Assembly (NCBI RefSeq): GCF_963662255.1
Contig: NC_085047.1
Coordinates: forward strand, 105,394,181-105,458,180
From: Cinclus cinclus
Taxonomy: Eukaryota > Chordata > Aves > Passeriformes > Cinclidae
Length of the DNA stretch: 64,000 nucleotides
Reading direction: 5' to 3'
Under the pieces are notes generated by a model. It was not told the origin of the DNA and did not search any database. It worked only from the letters and a program-made list of their open reading frames with translations. Of the stretch, positions 22,701 to 36,804 are shown in pieces. The position numbers and the translations under genes are program-made. The first letter of the stretch is position 1. Each line of letters opens with the position of its first letter.

Positions 22701-24507
22701 TTCACTTCGCAGATCAGTATTATGTCTTCCTTTATGAGTTAGATATGAGGGAATTTTTAAAATTTACTTTTGCTTCAGTAGTTCAGAATTTTAAATAATG
22801 TCAAAATAAATGTTGGCACTTAATGAAGCTGCTTAGATAGATCCAGTGTATTGATTCCTACACAAAAACACTTCTTGCTCTCTTCCAGTTGGTCTTAATT
22901 CCTTTATTCAAGGGATTGTGAAAGCTGTATGCTAATTAAGTCTGTACAACTGTAGATCATGCTTTTGTAACATGTAAGTATATTACATCTGTAATTGCCT
23001 CTGTCAGTACAACTTTAATCTCATAAAAAATGAAATCAGTTTTATTTGATAAGACCTATCCTCCATCATGTGTTATTGATTGCATTTATATTCCTCTTAA
23101 TTTAGTTATGTATTGATTGAGTCATGCTGGCTTTCCATTTTTCTTCCATTGCCATATTATTAATCTCTTACCTTGAGAAATTACACTTCTATTCTACTAC
23201 TGATGTTGTTTTCTATTGATCACTATTGATAATTAATAAATAGCAGGAAGCTGGACAGAACCCCTGATGAATGTTTATGAGTCTTGGGTTCATTTATGTT
23301 ATTCAGACCTGCTAATTTAAGAGGTCTTAATGAAGAAAAGAAACAAATGTGAAGAGTGAAATTCATATGATTGGTTTTATTTTATTTGCTTAAGCATTTG
23401 CTTTGGGACTTTAGTCAGCATCCTCTGTCTCAAAGAAAACACCTGATTTATGAATGAATAATGATCACTAGATCTTTGTTACCTGAGCACAGCAGACACA
23501 CAATAATTATTCAGAGATTGTAGGCATGTTTTCCCAGTTGGTCTCAGATCTCTCTCCTACTTTCCTGTGAGTGGAAGGAAATGCCTCTCTACAGTATGTA
23601 TTTTCTATTTCTGTTGCATAGAAATGCACCTGAAGTCCATGAAGTGTTCTGAGCTCTCTAATTGGCAACATTAATTATTTTCTCTAGATCTTGCTCAGAT
23701 TGTCCTGGAATCAGGGCTTTGAATGGGGCTTCCAATGCTCTGGCCAACAGCCTCCATGACACAGCAAAACCTTCTCCTTCAGGTTGGTAGGAAAGGTTAC
23801 ACCTCCTCCCAGCTGCTCCTGCTCACTGATCCAGAGACAGACAGGAAGAGAAATGGTGACAGACTTGGGTGGATGTAGTTGATTCAGCCTGAAAGATTTT
23901 AGATTTGCTTTCTTTCTTTACTGACTCTGTCCCCTCTTTGTTCCTACCTACCTAGTGCATTTAATATTTCTAATTAATTCATTCTATCACTACAGGCACC
24001 TCCACAATAAAAAACCTTACTAGTTATAGAGGAACTTTTATGTCCTGAAGGAAAGTCAGTGTATCTGAGGAACAAAGGCTCAAGTATCAACAGAAGCAAT
24101 GCAGCTATCCATATCTATTTTATCTGACACTTTAAAAAATAGGTGTTTATGTATAAACCAATATGCACCTCAGGTTGCAACTATTTAAATCCATTAGAAA
24201 TGCATCTATTAATCACTTATTTTTCTGTATGTTATGATAAGGAATGCTACTTCTATAATGGGAATGATAATATATCACTTTTACATCTGAAGAGTTTTAG
24301 CAGATCCTCTCAGTCAGACCGAGAAAAAAGGTCTTTCAAGTTACTAGTAGAATGAATCATACTTTGTATTCAGTAAGCAGGCAAAAGGAGTGCCCTAAAA
24401 CAGGGGTAATGGATGATCAAAAGTTTTGATTGCATAGTGATAATGTTGAACTATGTAAACCATTTCAAATTATGAAAATAATCCCGAATTTTCTTGTGAA
24501 ATTAATA
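19721..24507. other. AT-rich noncoding DNA, nothing recognised
   Basis: Holds an A13 run (22326-22338). Frames are under 71 codons. No transposable element recognised over almost 5 kb. Confidence 0.5.
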
Positions 24508-24529
24508 GAAACAAACAAACAAACAAAAT
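24508..24529. repeat. (AAAC)n microsatellite
   Basis: About five copies of the tetranucleotide. Confidence 0.9.
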
Positions 24530-27500
24530 TTTGGACTTGAAATTAATAGCAGAAAATTAATTGTTTGAAGATTCACTAGAAATAGATACATCAGTGTTCT
24601 AATTACATTTTTACAGAGTGGTCACAATATTGTGGTGGTTTTGATTTTCAAATCAGTAAGGCTAATATTGTATTTTCTGCTCAGTGTTTGTACCCATCAT
24701 AGAATAACTTTGTAGTACTTATGCATTTAGCAACTTCATAGAGAAAAAGAACCACTGAAACTTGCAGTCTCAAAATGGATGTATTTTATCCTTAGGGGTA
24801 CCACACTTCAGTTTCATCATTCCCTTAATCCTTGATTTCTGCAACACATTAAAAAAACATTCACTTCATATCTGTTTTTATAATTGGTTAGTGTAAAAGC
24901 TAAAATTTACTTATATGCCCCCGAATCATTGATTACCCTCCATATCTTGTTATTCAAGAAAGATGTTCATGTATTACCTGAGAAAAATACTAAAAATGTA
25001 AAGTACTCATATTATGATGCTTGGTTTTCTATATTAAAAGGAAAGTGCAAGCCATGGAAATGAACTCTTCCATCAGAATTATTATGTGGTCCACAGCTCT
25101 GAATACAAATAGATGTGCGATCATTAAGCTTTTTCTATTTATGGTCCTTAAAATCTATATCCTAAACTCAGAACCCAGTGCATAATACCACAGAATAAAA
25201 CTGCTCAATGAGAAACATGCTGAACTGGGGAGAGTCTTCAGAAAGCAGAGAAAGTAAGTCAGCCCAAATTTCTGAAAATATAAGACTAATAAAAAAAATT
25301 CTCCAGCTGTGATTGAAAAGAATTACACTGGTCACTTTCAGAGGCATTCTGATAAGTAAGGTGACTTTTGTCAATGTTTTACTTGCATGTTTTATTTTAC
25401 TTGCATGGAGTGGTCTAGCTTGGCTAGATGCGATCCTGCTCTGTCCAGTTCCAGAAGCAATCCTGGCTCCCAGCTCCCATTAAATTCATAATGCAGAGGA
25501 AATCTCCTCTTATAGAATTTTGCCATGTGAAGAACTCAAGTCTCCTGTTGCATGGGAACTCTGTGGGAACTGGGAGCTACAGACCATGAAGATGCCCTTG
25601 GCCACAGTCCTTGTATTTTGGAACCAGAGTTTACAGGTCCCTTGTGAGCAAAACAAAGTGTTAATTTGCACTTTAATTCACTTAATTTACTGATTGATAG
25701 TAAAGTGAATGCATCTTAAATTAGAATAATACAAATAATCATATCTCCAAAAGCAAACTCATGAGAAGATGGGTTCCCTCACACCTTCAACCACCAATTG
25801 TTTCCTGACTGAAAGACATTTTTGTCACATTAGCAGCATCTCTTTAAAGATGCTTTTCGTTTTTGGAGTATCTCTTTCATTTTAATTACTGGTTGCGCAT
25901 TGGATTACAGGGGGAATATTTGTCATCCTTATTAATCGTTATGCAAATTATTTGTCAGATGTTTAGAATAATATGTGTTTCCTCTAAAAGGTGAATAAAA
26001 GATAAATATATTTATTAACTTGTAATCTGCATTCGATAATGAGGTAGTTCCATCTGCTTCAGGCTTGGGTAGACTTATGATTGCCATCTGTGACAACTCA
26101 ATTCTGTGTGCAGATTGCTTTAGAATTTTGGAGCAATGTAGCTTCATCCTTCTATTTTCTTTAGCAAGGTTGATAGAATATGCAATTAGTGTTGGGGTCT
26201 GCCTTCTTTATAATGTGCTGATCTCATATAAAATCTAAAACTAAAGAGAAACATGAAATCATGCTTATAAATATTATTCCTGTATAGTGATTAGTACATA
26301 TGCTTGATTTATTTTTTTTTTCAGCTCTTTAAATCTGCAAGGATTCTGTCTCTTCTGTGAATTAATATTTGAAATGGATGACCTGTGAATGTGTGAGGAA
26401 TAGCCTTTAACCCAACAGGAATAAAGCTGCTGCAATTAGACTAACAGGGGAAAAGAAAGAAAATTTGAATGAAACTCTCATTTTCTAATAGACATGGTTC
26501 AGGCAGGTTGTATCCTGTGGATTCCCACTGTCTGTGATTTGACAAGCTGTGGCCCTTGTTGAAGAGACCTATTCAAAGGAAGCAGCAAATTTCTCATCTT
26601 CAGGTGCAGAAGCAACATAAAACCAATTCTAGAACAAGAGAAAAAATGTTAGATACAGAAATGAGGTCACTGAGCTGGTTCCAGCATTGCTTTACATCTC
26701 AGCAATGTGGCCACAGAAGATTAAGCACCAAATCATACTGCATAATTCTTTACCAGTGTCACCTTATCATTCTATTAATTCATAGTATGAGAGATAATTC
26801 TAAATGAATTTCTGTTTCAGCCTTTGTGCAAATGCCAAAGAAAAATAAAGGATGACCTTGAAACTCATTGTAAGTCATGGTTAGATACTCAGGCCAAGTT
26901 AGAAAAAAAGGGATTTCTCAGTACTTTTTCCATGAGACCTTATGTACTGGGAATTGTAGATTATTTTCTGAAAAAAATAATTGTCAGAGGTTTATGTTAT
27001 GTTTGAGTTTGATGCACACATATTCAATGGGCAGAATATATTTAACATTCAGTTTCAAAATAACTACAACTTAGGGAATCCTACAGGAAATTTAAATAAA
27101 TTATAGATTATTTTGTATATTTGGCTGCTGTACAGATTTTCCCCAAAAATTTGAGAATTCTTTATTGGTTTTTTTTGAGGGTAGTCAAGAGGGGGACTTT
27201 TGACTAATACTTAGAATACTTAGAGGTTTTTCTCTATTAAATCCAATGTTTTTTTCCCCATGTGAAGTTCTTCAGTTTACTTGTATTTTCTTATTAGGTG
27301 GATGGGAAAAGACAAAATGTACCATATAAAATTATTCTGGATAAGAAAATATAAGCTCACTAATAGGATTAACTACTTTATGAAAGGCTCAAAATTTTTA
27401 TTAATACAAATTTTCAAACTTGATCACTGCATTTATCCCTAACCTCATTTGGATGTCAGGAAAATGTCTTTCCTCAGCGTAGAATTTTAGCCCATAGTCT

Positions 27501-27882
27501 ACCTGTTCTTCATATCTTTATGCTTCCATTTAATCTAGTAGTGTTAACACTCCTCATAATTTCTAATACACTTACTGTGCTGCATATGCCCAGTAGTCTC
27601 TAGAGCACTTTTCTTATTTCACAGGGATAGGAGCTGCTATGTGTGCATTATAATTTGTAGCTCCTTAGGCATGTCATAGCATAATTTTTCACCTGTTTTT
27701 CAAATACACTTAGAGGATATTATATACACATGTAGCATTTCAATTGAGGGAAGGGCATTAAGTGACAAAAGCAATAACACACAGTGCCTATGATGCAAAA
27801 TACACTGCTATGCAATGAGTATTTTGTTACTACAAGGTTGTGTCAAAAAACAGCACAACACAATCTTGCCCTCTGAGAATCT
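24530..27882. other. AT-rich noncoding DNA, nothing recognised
   Basis: Frames up to 83 codons (26556-26807) without motifs. The segment 25410-25640 is GC-richer, but I could not assign it. Confidence 0.5.
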
Positions 27883-28442
27883 TGATGGTTTTGGCTGGGA
27901 TTGAGCAAATTTTTCCTTGTAGTGTCTGGTATGGTGCTACGTTTAGATTGTGTGACCAAAGCAGTGTTTATAAGACAGGGATCTTTTAGCCATGGCTGAG
28001 CAGTGCCTAATCAGTGTCAATTAAAACCTTTTTCTCTTCCTGTTCAGCCAGAGAGGATGTTGAGGCATGTGCCATAGGTTAGGAGGGGACACGACCAGGC
28101 AGATGACCAGAACTAACCAAAGAGATATTTCATGTCATAAAGAATAATGGGGATGTCTGGAGTTATGGCATTTCTATTTCAAAGTCACCATTGTGCATGA
28201 TGGAGCCTGGCTTTCCTGGAGATGGGTCCAAGCAGCTGCGTAAACATGGGAATCAACTCCTTTTTTTTTTGCTTGCATGTGTAGCTTTGTCTTTACCTAC
28301 TAAATTGCCTTTATCTCATCCCATGAGTTGTCTTGCTTGCTTTACTCTCCTTGCTTTCTTCCCCAGGAGCTGCAGGGAGCAGCACATGCTGCAGTGATGA
28401 GGGCTGTGGGGGCAGAACACATACTGGGGTTAAACCACAGCA
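27883..28442 (+). mobile_element. Solo LTR of an avian ERVK-type endogenous retrovirus
   Basis: About 560 bp from TGATGGTTTTGGCTGGGATT to the GGGGTTAAACCACAGCA end, an arrangement typical of the avian ERVK LTR family. The most conserved internal block, GATGGAGCCTGGCTTTCCTG then GAGATGG, lies at about 28199-28224; the CCTTTATCTCATCCCATGAG block of R-U5 lies at about 28308-28327. The expected TATA and polyadenylation signals appear decayed (CATAAAG near 28137, ACTAAA near 28298). Six bases either side (GAATCT at 27877-27882, GAAGAT at 28443-28448) agree at four positions, so a 6-bp ERVK-size duplication is possible but eroded. No internal proviral DNA follows. The 68- and 74-codon frames inside are not genes. 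Confidence 0.92.
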
Positions 28443-31400
28443 GAAGATAATATGCAGGGTCTTTTCCCACCATGCTAATCCTCAGAGGTGGGTACTCAGG
28501 CCTGTATTAAGCCTGTGGAAGAGATTTTTGTTTCCATATCTGCAGATGACTCTGTGATCAGAAGAAAGAAGCCTCTGTTTAAACCAAGGACATCTTTATG
28601 GCATGCTGTCCTTAACATGCTGTCCTATCTAGCACTTCAGAAACACAGCAACACTTTTTAAAAAGTGGTTGAAATGCTTCTAATATGAAACTATTGCCAA
28701 AACTGTGCAACTTCTGCACCATGACATCTTTTGTGTGTGTTGGGGCAGTAGTCTCCCCTACTTATTTCCTGTTTTCTTAATAGCATATAATGTTTTAATC
28801 TCCACTTCTCTCAAATTTTCTACCTTTCCCTATTTCAATCACTCTGCATAATGAAAAGTCCATGTATTAAGAAAGCATGCTGAGGCTTTCTAGCCAAGTC
28901 TCCGCTCAAACTAACCAGTCTTTCAATCCTGTTATGTACAAAAGAGAATATTGATTTCCCAGCTGTCAGTTGGACTTTATTATATGACATGAGGATGGAG
29001 CACATATATTGACAGCTGTATATCATAAATGGAATTGCTGAGAATAGTGAGAAAAACTAGAAGAATTTGAAATGTCTTTATTTTGTTTTTGGTTACCTAT
29101 ACTGTGCCAATTTATGACATATAGATAGCTTGTTAAAAATAACCAATTAATATTCAAAATAATTCCAATCATACATAATTTAAAGAAAGAATAAGAAATC
29201 TAAGTATCTTGAAGAGGATGCATTGGACACCGTGGCTTATTCTACCATGATTTTGTTCTTCAAAACCTTATTTACTTGCCCATGTGCTGCACATGTTCTA
29301 AAAGTAAATTTCCATGAGTCTTTCTCAATCAACTAGTAGATTATCCTTCAACAATCAAATTATCTTCCTGCTGGACTCAAAACTAGAGAGATTTTCTCTT
29401 CTTTCATCCACCTATGAATATTTATTACTCTACTAGGTGAGTCTAATAAGAGTACGATTTAAAACCCATTCAACTCAAAGGAGGCTTTCAGATTATTTTA
29501 ATGGGATTTGATGCTGACCCTAAGACTTTATGTCAGTAGACGTTACTGAGGGCTATAAGCATCCTGAGATAGGGAAAGAACACAAAGGAGCAGAGTCTGC
29601 TTTGCATGTCTAAAGAAACTGGATGTTTTAAGTTTCACTAAGAGGTTTTTGTTTAGCTGCTACATCATGAAGCTGACTTTGTAATCTTACTCACGAGTAC
29701 AAAGGCACTGTTTTTCAAATTTTTATTATACCTATTTATGTGTGTGTCTTTGTATTCAAAATAGGAACCTCTATCATAAAAATGGTCATTACTTTTCTTG
29801 GTAGGGCTATTATTGCTCTAGCATTTTAGATCTTTTGAAAGATACCAAGTTTTGTTCTATTTCTAGGCCTGAAATTGTTCACTATTTTTAATTAAATATT
29901 CTCCTGTTAACTGCATAGAGACAGTAACTTAGCCTTTAGCTTCAGCTAAGTTCCTTGGTGTTTTTTTAAAAAAGCTAAGGATAGTGAGTTTATTTGATTT
30001 ATGTTTACTTTGGGGTTCTGTTTCATTACTATAAAAAAATAGATACATACTTGAGTCATTATTTAAACTCCTCTGTATGATGTTTTCCCTCCTGCATCTG
30101 ACTCTTTCACCGAAAGAAGCTGACTATACTACTGAACAATGCAGCAAGTCACTTTGTGTACAATTAAAATATGTAATTTCTGACCAGATTTCCTTCTTTC
30201 ACCAAAGGTATACATTAAGACTTTAATGATGCATGAAGACAAATCCCAGTTGCAAATGCAAAAGCCTTCATAATATTTTAGGGAACCAATAATTAGCATT
30301 TTGGAATTGTGTGTGCATCTCACAAGCAATCTGGTTCTCCTCCTCCTTCCTGTTTTGAAGTCAATAGCCTGTGTTACATCAGCCATCTGCAGTTCTGCAG
30401 ACAGGTGCAGGGTCAGCATCACAGCTCCAAGCATGGGGTTCAGAGAGAGATGAAAAAATTGCTAAGCAACTAAGAAGAATTTCAAGCATAATTAAAAACC
30501 CCCACCAGCATTCATTTCTAAAAATATACATATTTTAATTTGTTTTTTATCACATTTCTCTGGACATGGTTTGTTCAGAAAAAAAAAAAAAAAAGCACAT
30601 GGATTCCTTGCAAACTTAAACTCTGTAGGAATAATGAGAAATATATAAAGCTAACCATGAAATGTGGGGAAAAACTCCACGCAGTTTGTGGAAGACTTGT
30701 GCCTTGGAGTTAATAGACTGTTCTGCAGTACTGATTGCCTCAGAAACATGATGCTGCTGTCTAATAGCTGTAGACACCACCAAAATGCTGAGGTAGTGCA
30801 GGGGTCAGATAAGTACAGCACAGGAGATCAGGCTGGTGAACTCTCCAACGCATTGCTGCATCTGCTCAAATTTCAGGTTTTTTTTCTTTTTTCCAGCTTT
30901 CCATTGCTTTAGTGGACTGAATGCTTCCTACAAACTCCTCTGCTTTCTGCATACTGTTCTCCCTTTAATTTGGACCTATCAATGAGGTTTTTGGCAAAGA
31001 TAATTAAAATAACACCCTCCTCTATGTAAATAATTATATATGTAACTTATGCATGTAACAAGTGCACCTTGGTTGAAATAAATTCTGTTCCCAGACCTGT
31101 CTTACAAGCAAGGGGTTCAGTGAAATACACAACTGGAGACTTTATATGTGTTGAAAAGCCCTTCATCCATGTCATGCAAATAGAATTTTCATCCAACATC
31201 TTCTGAAAATATTGCTATTGTTCGAAATTACGGTAGAAGTTAGGAAAATATTTTTTCCCTTTTTTTTTATACACACAGTGATTTCAGGATCAGTAATGCT
31301 AACTAGCATTCACTGATGAAATTTTAATATGTAAAATATATTCTAGTTGATATTATTTATCTAGTGATGAAAAATTTTGATATTACTACCTAGTGATCTC

Positions 31401-32430
31401 CATAATAATTTTTCTTTGGTTTTAATGTCATATCGGGGCTTTAGTGACCCTCTAAAATATCAGAGGCTTTAGCATATAAAAATATCAGCTTTGATTGTTT
31501 TATTTTTCAGTATCAGAATCTCAAAGTAAATGATATCATTAAAGAAACATAGAGCAATAACACTGAGAAAAGTATAAATTTCTTCAAAATATTCTGAGTT
31601 AGATGGAATGGAAATCCTATATTTTTCTTAGACCAAAGCAAAGAAAAGTCTTACTTAAAGATCATTAAATTTGTATATGCACATAATTAAATCATAGGTG
31701 GCATTTCAAGTTAGCAGTTAGAAAGGTTAGACAAGGCATCAATATATTTTCTGTGAAAATCCTTGCTAAATAACACTGTTAGCAAAAAAGGAAATTATCT
31801 TCTTTAATTGTGTTCCAAACTTATTTTAACCTCAAAATGTGAACTGTCTGTATAAATGGGCAATTATCTAGCCCTGGTTTTTTTTTTTGTTAGTTTGATT
31901 GTTTTTCTTCTATTAAGTTACTTGCTGTTACTTGATGTTTCTACTGCTATACCGTAAACAAAGCATGAAAGGGATCTTATTTTCAAATGTAAGGGGTTTA
32001 TTTAGTATATTGATGTTATTTCTTCATTTTGTCCTGTGAGTTACCAAATACATTTGCATTTTTTGATTTCCAATTATATGCTGATATTTCAGAAGAATGT
32101 CCATCCATTCTGGAAATTTAGATGCCTAGTCATACATATATTTTGATCTGCTTCTCCTGCCTACAAAAAGCATCACTGTCCTATTCTAAATCTAATTTCC
32201 CAATTAAGATATCCTTTTAAAATGAGAATATGAAGGTCTTTTGAGAAGATGCACTGTTTAATAATTAATTTCTTATGTGCTCTGATGCTGAGCAGTAAAT
32301 GTTAAAAATTATTAATCCAGTCTGGCTACAAAAAGGTACATTCTTAACTCGTTCCAGCAGGCAAGCATAAATGAAATCCTTGTGAAGAGTGGGCAGAGTA
32401 AATGTATACAGAAACATGTTAGGACACGGC
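28443..32430. other. AT-rich noncoding DNA, nothing recognised
   Basis: Contains a 14-bp tandem duplication (CATGCTGTCC at 28602 and 28616) and an A16 run (30579-30594). The 101-codon minus frame 30129-30434 has an Arg-rich stretch but no family resemblance. Confidence 0.5.
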
Positions 32431-33500
32431 CCGGGGTTTAACTAACTAAACTCACCATGAGAAACTGCTAGACACGGCAAGAGAAATTGCTGGGCATGAC
32501 AGATATCAGGGAGAAGCTGACAACTGTTATGGGTTGCACTGTGAATAATGGCCAGTTTTCGCACATAGTTACACGGCAGTGAGGTGAGAGATGGCCACAT
32601 CTCATAAATGATTGAAGGGTCAGCTGGAGATCTTTCAGAAGCAAGATATAGCAAGGTCAGCAAACCTTCAGCAGCCACAATCTCTGAGATACCAAACTGG
32701 AGTACAGGTGTAAAAAAAGCGAGTCTAGTAGGGAAATTGTAATTAACAATAGAGATTTATTTGGGATGATACACAGGTGGAGAAGGGGAGGGATGCAGAT
32801 GGATGGGGAAAACCAGCATGGAAAATGGAGAGGAGCTGGAACAAGAGAGGCTAATTGAGTGCAAGTAACTTGCTAGCTGGAATTCTGTCTAGTTGAGCCC
32901 TGTCCTTGTTAAATTCTATTCCTAACTAGTTCGTGTATGAGCATACTTCATCCTGTGTGAACCACTCGTGACCTTCAGGAGGGATTAGTCAGTAATTAGG
33001 ATGAGAGATCTGAGTGCCAGCCCCTGCTGGAAGACACATTGTGTGTGAGGGTGTGGAGGAGAGTGACTAGTAGCCTTCATGCTGGACTAGCCTGTAGTAA
33101 CAGGATCCCAGCACCTGGAGAGACTCAGGGACTCAGGATCTGGTGCAGGAACTGTGTGAGGCACCTGGGATCTGGGCAAGGATATTACAGAGCTTTGGAC
33201 TCTGGGATTATATCCCAGGAGAGTGTATGGATGTGGTGTGCCTGCAGATGCGGGGCGGGAGGGTGTCCGTATGGAACTCCTGGGGAGGTCACATCCTCTG
33301 TGTGTGTACCACAAATGTGTTCTCCACCTCACTGCTGATGGGACATAGCCACAGGGAGCCTCTGCATCCAAGAGTCTTGGATGGCAGACACCACAAGGTG
33401 TGAGAGGGACAAAAGTCCTCTACATGGCCAGGAGGAAAAATTCCTTGAGTCACGAAGTCTACCAGGTCTGGCTGTCTGCCACTGTAGGTTTTACATGTTC
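32431..33500 (-). mobile_element. Probable LTR-like element, family unassigned
   Basis: This segment is GC-richer than its flanks and reads like an LTR on the minus strand: a U3-like part at 32.95-33.45 kb, a TATA-like sequence inside a palindrome at 33202-33218, and an AATAAA on the minus strand at 32756-32761 in a TTTGGG-flanked context. Downstream sequence follows to about 32.43 kb. I cannot find definite TG/CA ends or a target duplication. Frames of 78-99 codons on both strands have no motifs. It may instead be two adjacent old repeats. Confidence 0.35.
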
Positions 33501-36136
33501 ATCAGGATGAACACTAAGTTGTCCTCTAGTCTTTAATTCATCCTTAAAAGAGCCTCCAGCATAAAAGTGAAGTAGAACATTGGTTTTTTTATGAGAAAAA
33601 GAATGCATACTTGTTGCAATGACTTTTACCATTTGTGTTAAGCCCCCTAAAATCATAGTAATTTAACTAGGAACAAATTATACAAAATATACTAATCTTA
33701 TTTTCTAATATATCCACACTTGAAAGTCAGTTCTGTACCAGGTAAAAAACTAGGTTTTATAATTTATTATTTAAACAGGCCTATTACTAAACCTTATTCT
33801 ATTTTGCTGCTGGTTTCTGCTGCAAGTCAGAAATTAAGTGTGTGAACTGTCTTAGGAAGCTGCAAAGTCTGACAAGAAACATTAATACCTTTTTCTTATA
33901 TGCAAGTATTTTGACAAATATAATTGAAATTATATGACATAAAATTTATATGTATTTATTATTCCTTGAAGGATAATTATTTTTGTATCATTTTACCAGA
34001 AAATTTATCAGCACGGGTTTAGTTTCCCTGATTATGTAAACCAGTTTCCAAGCACATTTGCCTTCTATCCTGCACCATTACCAGAAGTATTAAGTAATTT
34101 GTAGATAAGTCATTAATCATTTCCTTTTATGTTTAGTGCAACAATATTAATCATGAGTGAACAAATTGAGTAATCACATAGCTCTAATATGTGATTCCCT
34201 CAGGACTCCTGTCGTAATTTACTAATTACAACCATGACACAATATTGTAGACTCAATAAAAAACTGCAGTTTACTACTTTAATAATCCTTTAATTCCCAA
34301 GATGCAGCAACAATACCAGGCCATGCACACGCCCCCTACTTCAGTGGAGCCTGCAAAGTTGACAGTGTCAGGAAAGAAAAAGACAATAAGGATGCAGAAA
34401 TGATTGAATCACTAGTAACTTTAGTGTGGATCTTTTCTGGAAGAATTAATGAAATTACTAACTTTTTCAGATAATTATTTTTCTACTAGGAAAAAAAATC
34501 TAGTTCTTGCTTATGACCTGATACACAGTAACTATATGCAAGCTAAAACCCAAACAAAATGAAGCAAAGAGGCATTCATAATCTATGCCACTCTGATAGC
34601 ATGGATTCTTAAAAGTTTTGCATCTACTTTTCATTTTTCATTCATCTGTAAAGATACTATCATAAATGTGAACACTATTAGTAAGTGTAAAAAAAGGGAG
34701 TACAGTGTAATATGCACGTAGGTCTACAGTAAAAAAAAATCACATTTTTGTCACATCTCCTTAAGCAAAGATGTTTTATTGCTTGTACTTGATAGTTGTA
34801 GAGTTGTGTTAACCTTTGTATTTCAGCAGGGGTCCACAGAGCCTTATATAATGTTTCAGAGGCGACTGTTTAAATAGAAAAACAAGGCCACAGTTTTTTG
34901 TATGTAAATACATTAATGTAGGTTGAACATGGCAAACATTGCTAAGCATCTATTCTAAACATTTTCTGCAGTCACCTGTTGTAACAAATGCTCTGCATCT
35001 GTGAGGAATTATCTACATGTTATTATAGTTATGATACTGAAGAAGCATTAATAACATATATTTTGATGTCTCATTTCTTGGCAGTCTTTAATTCCTCTGT
35101 CCCTTTTTAAAAGTCACCATCCTACAGTCATAAAACTACCAACAGTCACTTGTTTTTCTTCAAATCATGAATGGCTCATGGGCTTTTTTGTGGAGCTTTA
35201 TTCAGGACCTGATTATTCCCTCTTAAGCCATAAACTCACTAGAAATTTTTACAAGCACGTATAGAAGCAAATTTCTATATCTCTCATTTGTGACAAAATG
35301 CTTTGTAAGGCTTTGGGTTGGAGAAGCTTCTGTGCCATAATGAGTTGTCAATTCTGAAAGGGTTTTCTTTTGTTTGTTTGCTTGTTTGGGTTTATTTTAA
35401 TCAGCTGCCTTTTTAATAAAAGGTAAAAATCTTAGTTTAAAAAGCTTCCTTATACATAAACGAAAAGTAGAAGAACTTATCAAGTAGACTCTCAGAATGA
35501 ATATTTTGCTATTTTACAGGTTATCCTAGCTTCATAATACTCCTACTGGAAACCCGTTCTTGGTTTCACGTTTACATTATCTCTTCTTTAGTCAGTCTTT
35601 TATTTCAGAAGTCTTTAGTGTGAAATATTACCTTCTTTTCATATTCTTTTAGTGAATATTCTTATTTAATACAATGCTTTCAGTTATCAAGTCATTAATA
35701 TAGTAGTATTTAAAAAAACCCTGTACTTGGGAAAAGGATTAATGTGCTATTTCTTAAGAGAGAAAATTGTGTGCTGAAAGAATATTATGGAGTTAAATTT
35801 CATCTGAAAGCCTGACTTAACTCTGGACCGTTTTATGACTGTGGCATCTCCAGCATGTTCTGGGTCACTGAGTGGGAAGTCATTTGGACAACACAATTCT
35901 ATTCATCTGCTAACTACACTAACTACATTACTCTGTAACAGAAACTTTGTCACCACTGAGCAACACCACTGCCATTAGGATGTTAACACCTGATCACTGG
36001 CACCCTCATGGCTATGTTGTTGTTTTAAATTAAAATTCAACATATACAGAGATTTGATGAACCATAGAGAATTTATATGAACTGACCTCTTTTTACCATT
36101 GTCAGTGGTGCTCAGGCCACTTGAAAATGCTGCTTT
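33501..36136. other. AT-rich noncoding DNA, nothing recognised
   Basis: The stretch 34140-34300 is AT-rich but complex, with repeated TAAT motifs. No gene or transposable element recognised. Confidence 0.5.
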
Positions 36137-36181
36137 TTTATTTTGTTTTGTTTTGTTTTTTGTTTTTTTGTTTTTTTTCTG
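36137..36181. repeat. (TTTTG)n low-complexity tract
   Basis: T-rich with regularly spaced single G. It is read as poly-Lys/Asn in an 84-codon minus frame that is not a gene. Confidence 0.85.
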
Positions 36182-36804
36182 ATAGACATCAGCCTTTTTT
36201 TTTCTCCACTGCTCACACTTCATTTTCATAAAAATAATTTTTTGAAACTTGTAAATTTATGAAACAAAGCCCAGTGATGAATAGATGTTATAATAACACT
36301 GAAGCAAGAGCTTTGTGAGTTCTTCCTCATCTCTTTGTTACTGTGCTTTGGTATTCATCCTAGAAGAGTTTGGAAGAATCAAAATTAAAAACTAAGGACG
36401 TAAGAAGAGAAAATAGGACAGCAGTCAAAAAACATGGAATTTAGTGCATAATGGATACCGTGCACTGACAACAATCTGTCAGCTGCAGTCTTAGCTGGCT
36501 GCTTGATAAATATTACCAGTAATTCTTACTGGAGGAAGAGACCTGAAATTTTACTACAAACAGGACCAGTGAATTCACTCAGGAGACTGACATGATTTGG
36601 TGGTGCTTCCTTAAGACTAAAGGTCTTCTAGGCCCCTAGATCTGTGTGAGGGAGTCAGCTGCACATCCCCAACAGATACAACAGACAGCCTGTGCAAGCT
36701 GGAGAGCTGCCTCAGACTGTGAGCATTAATCTTGTTACAAAAGTCTTCTTGCAACCTGCTTAGCCTTTGTTTAATCTACATAAAAATAAGAACAAACAGT
36801 TTCT
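36182..36804. other. Noncoding DNA, nothing recognised
   Basis: Ordinary AT-rich sequence leading into the CR1 copy. Confidence 0.5.

Noticed and set aside
25440..25590. Inverted repeat between CTCCCAGCTCCCA and TGGGAACTGGGAGC
   Set aside because: Arms match over only 8-9 bases about 100 bp apart, which is expected by chance.
32442..33403. Frames of 78-99 codons on both strands
   Set aside because: Inside an LTR-like block, no motifs, both strands equally open.
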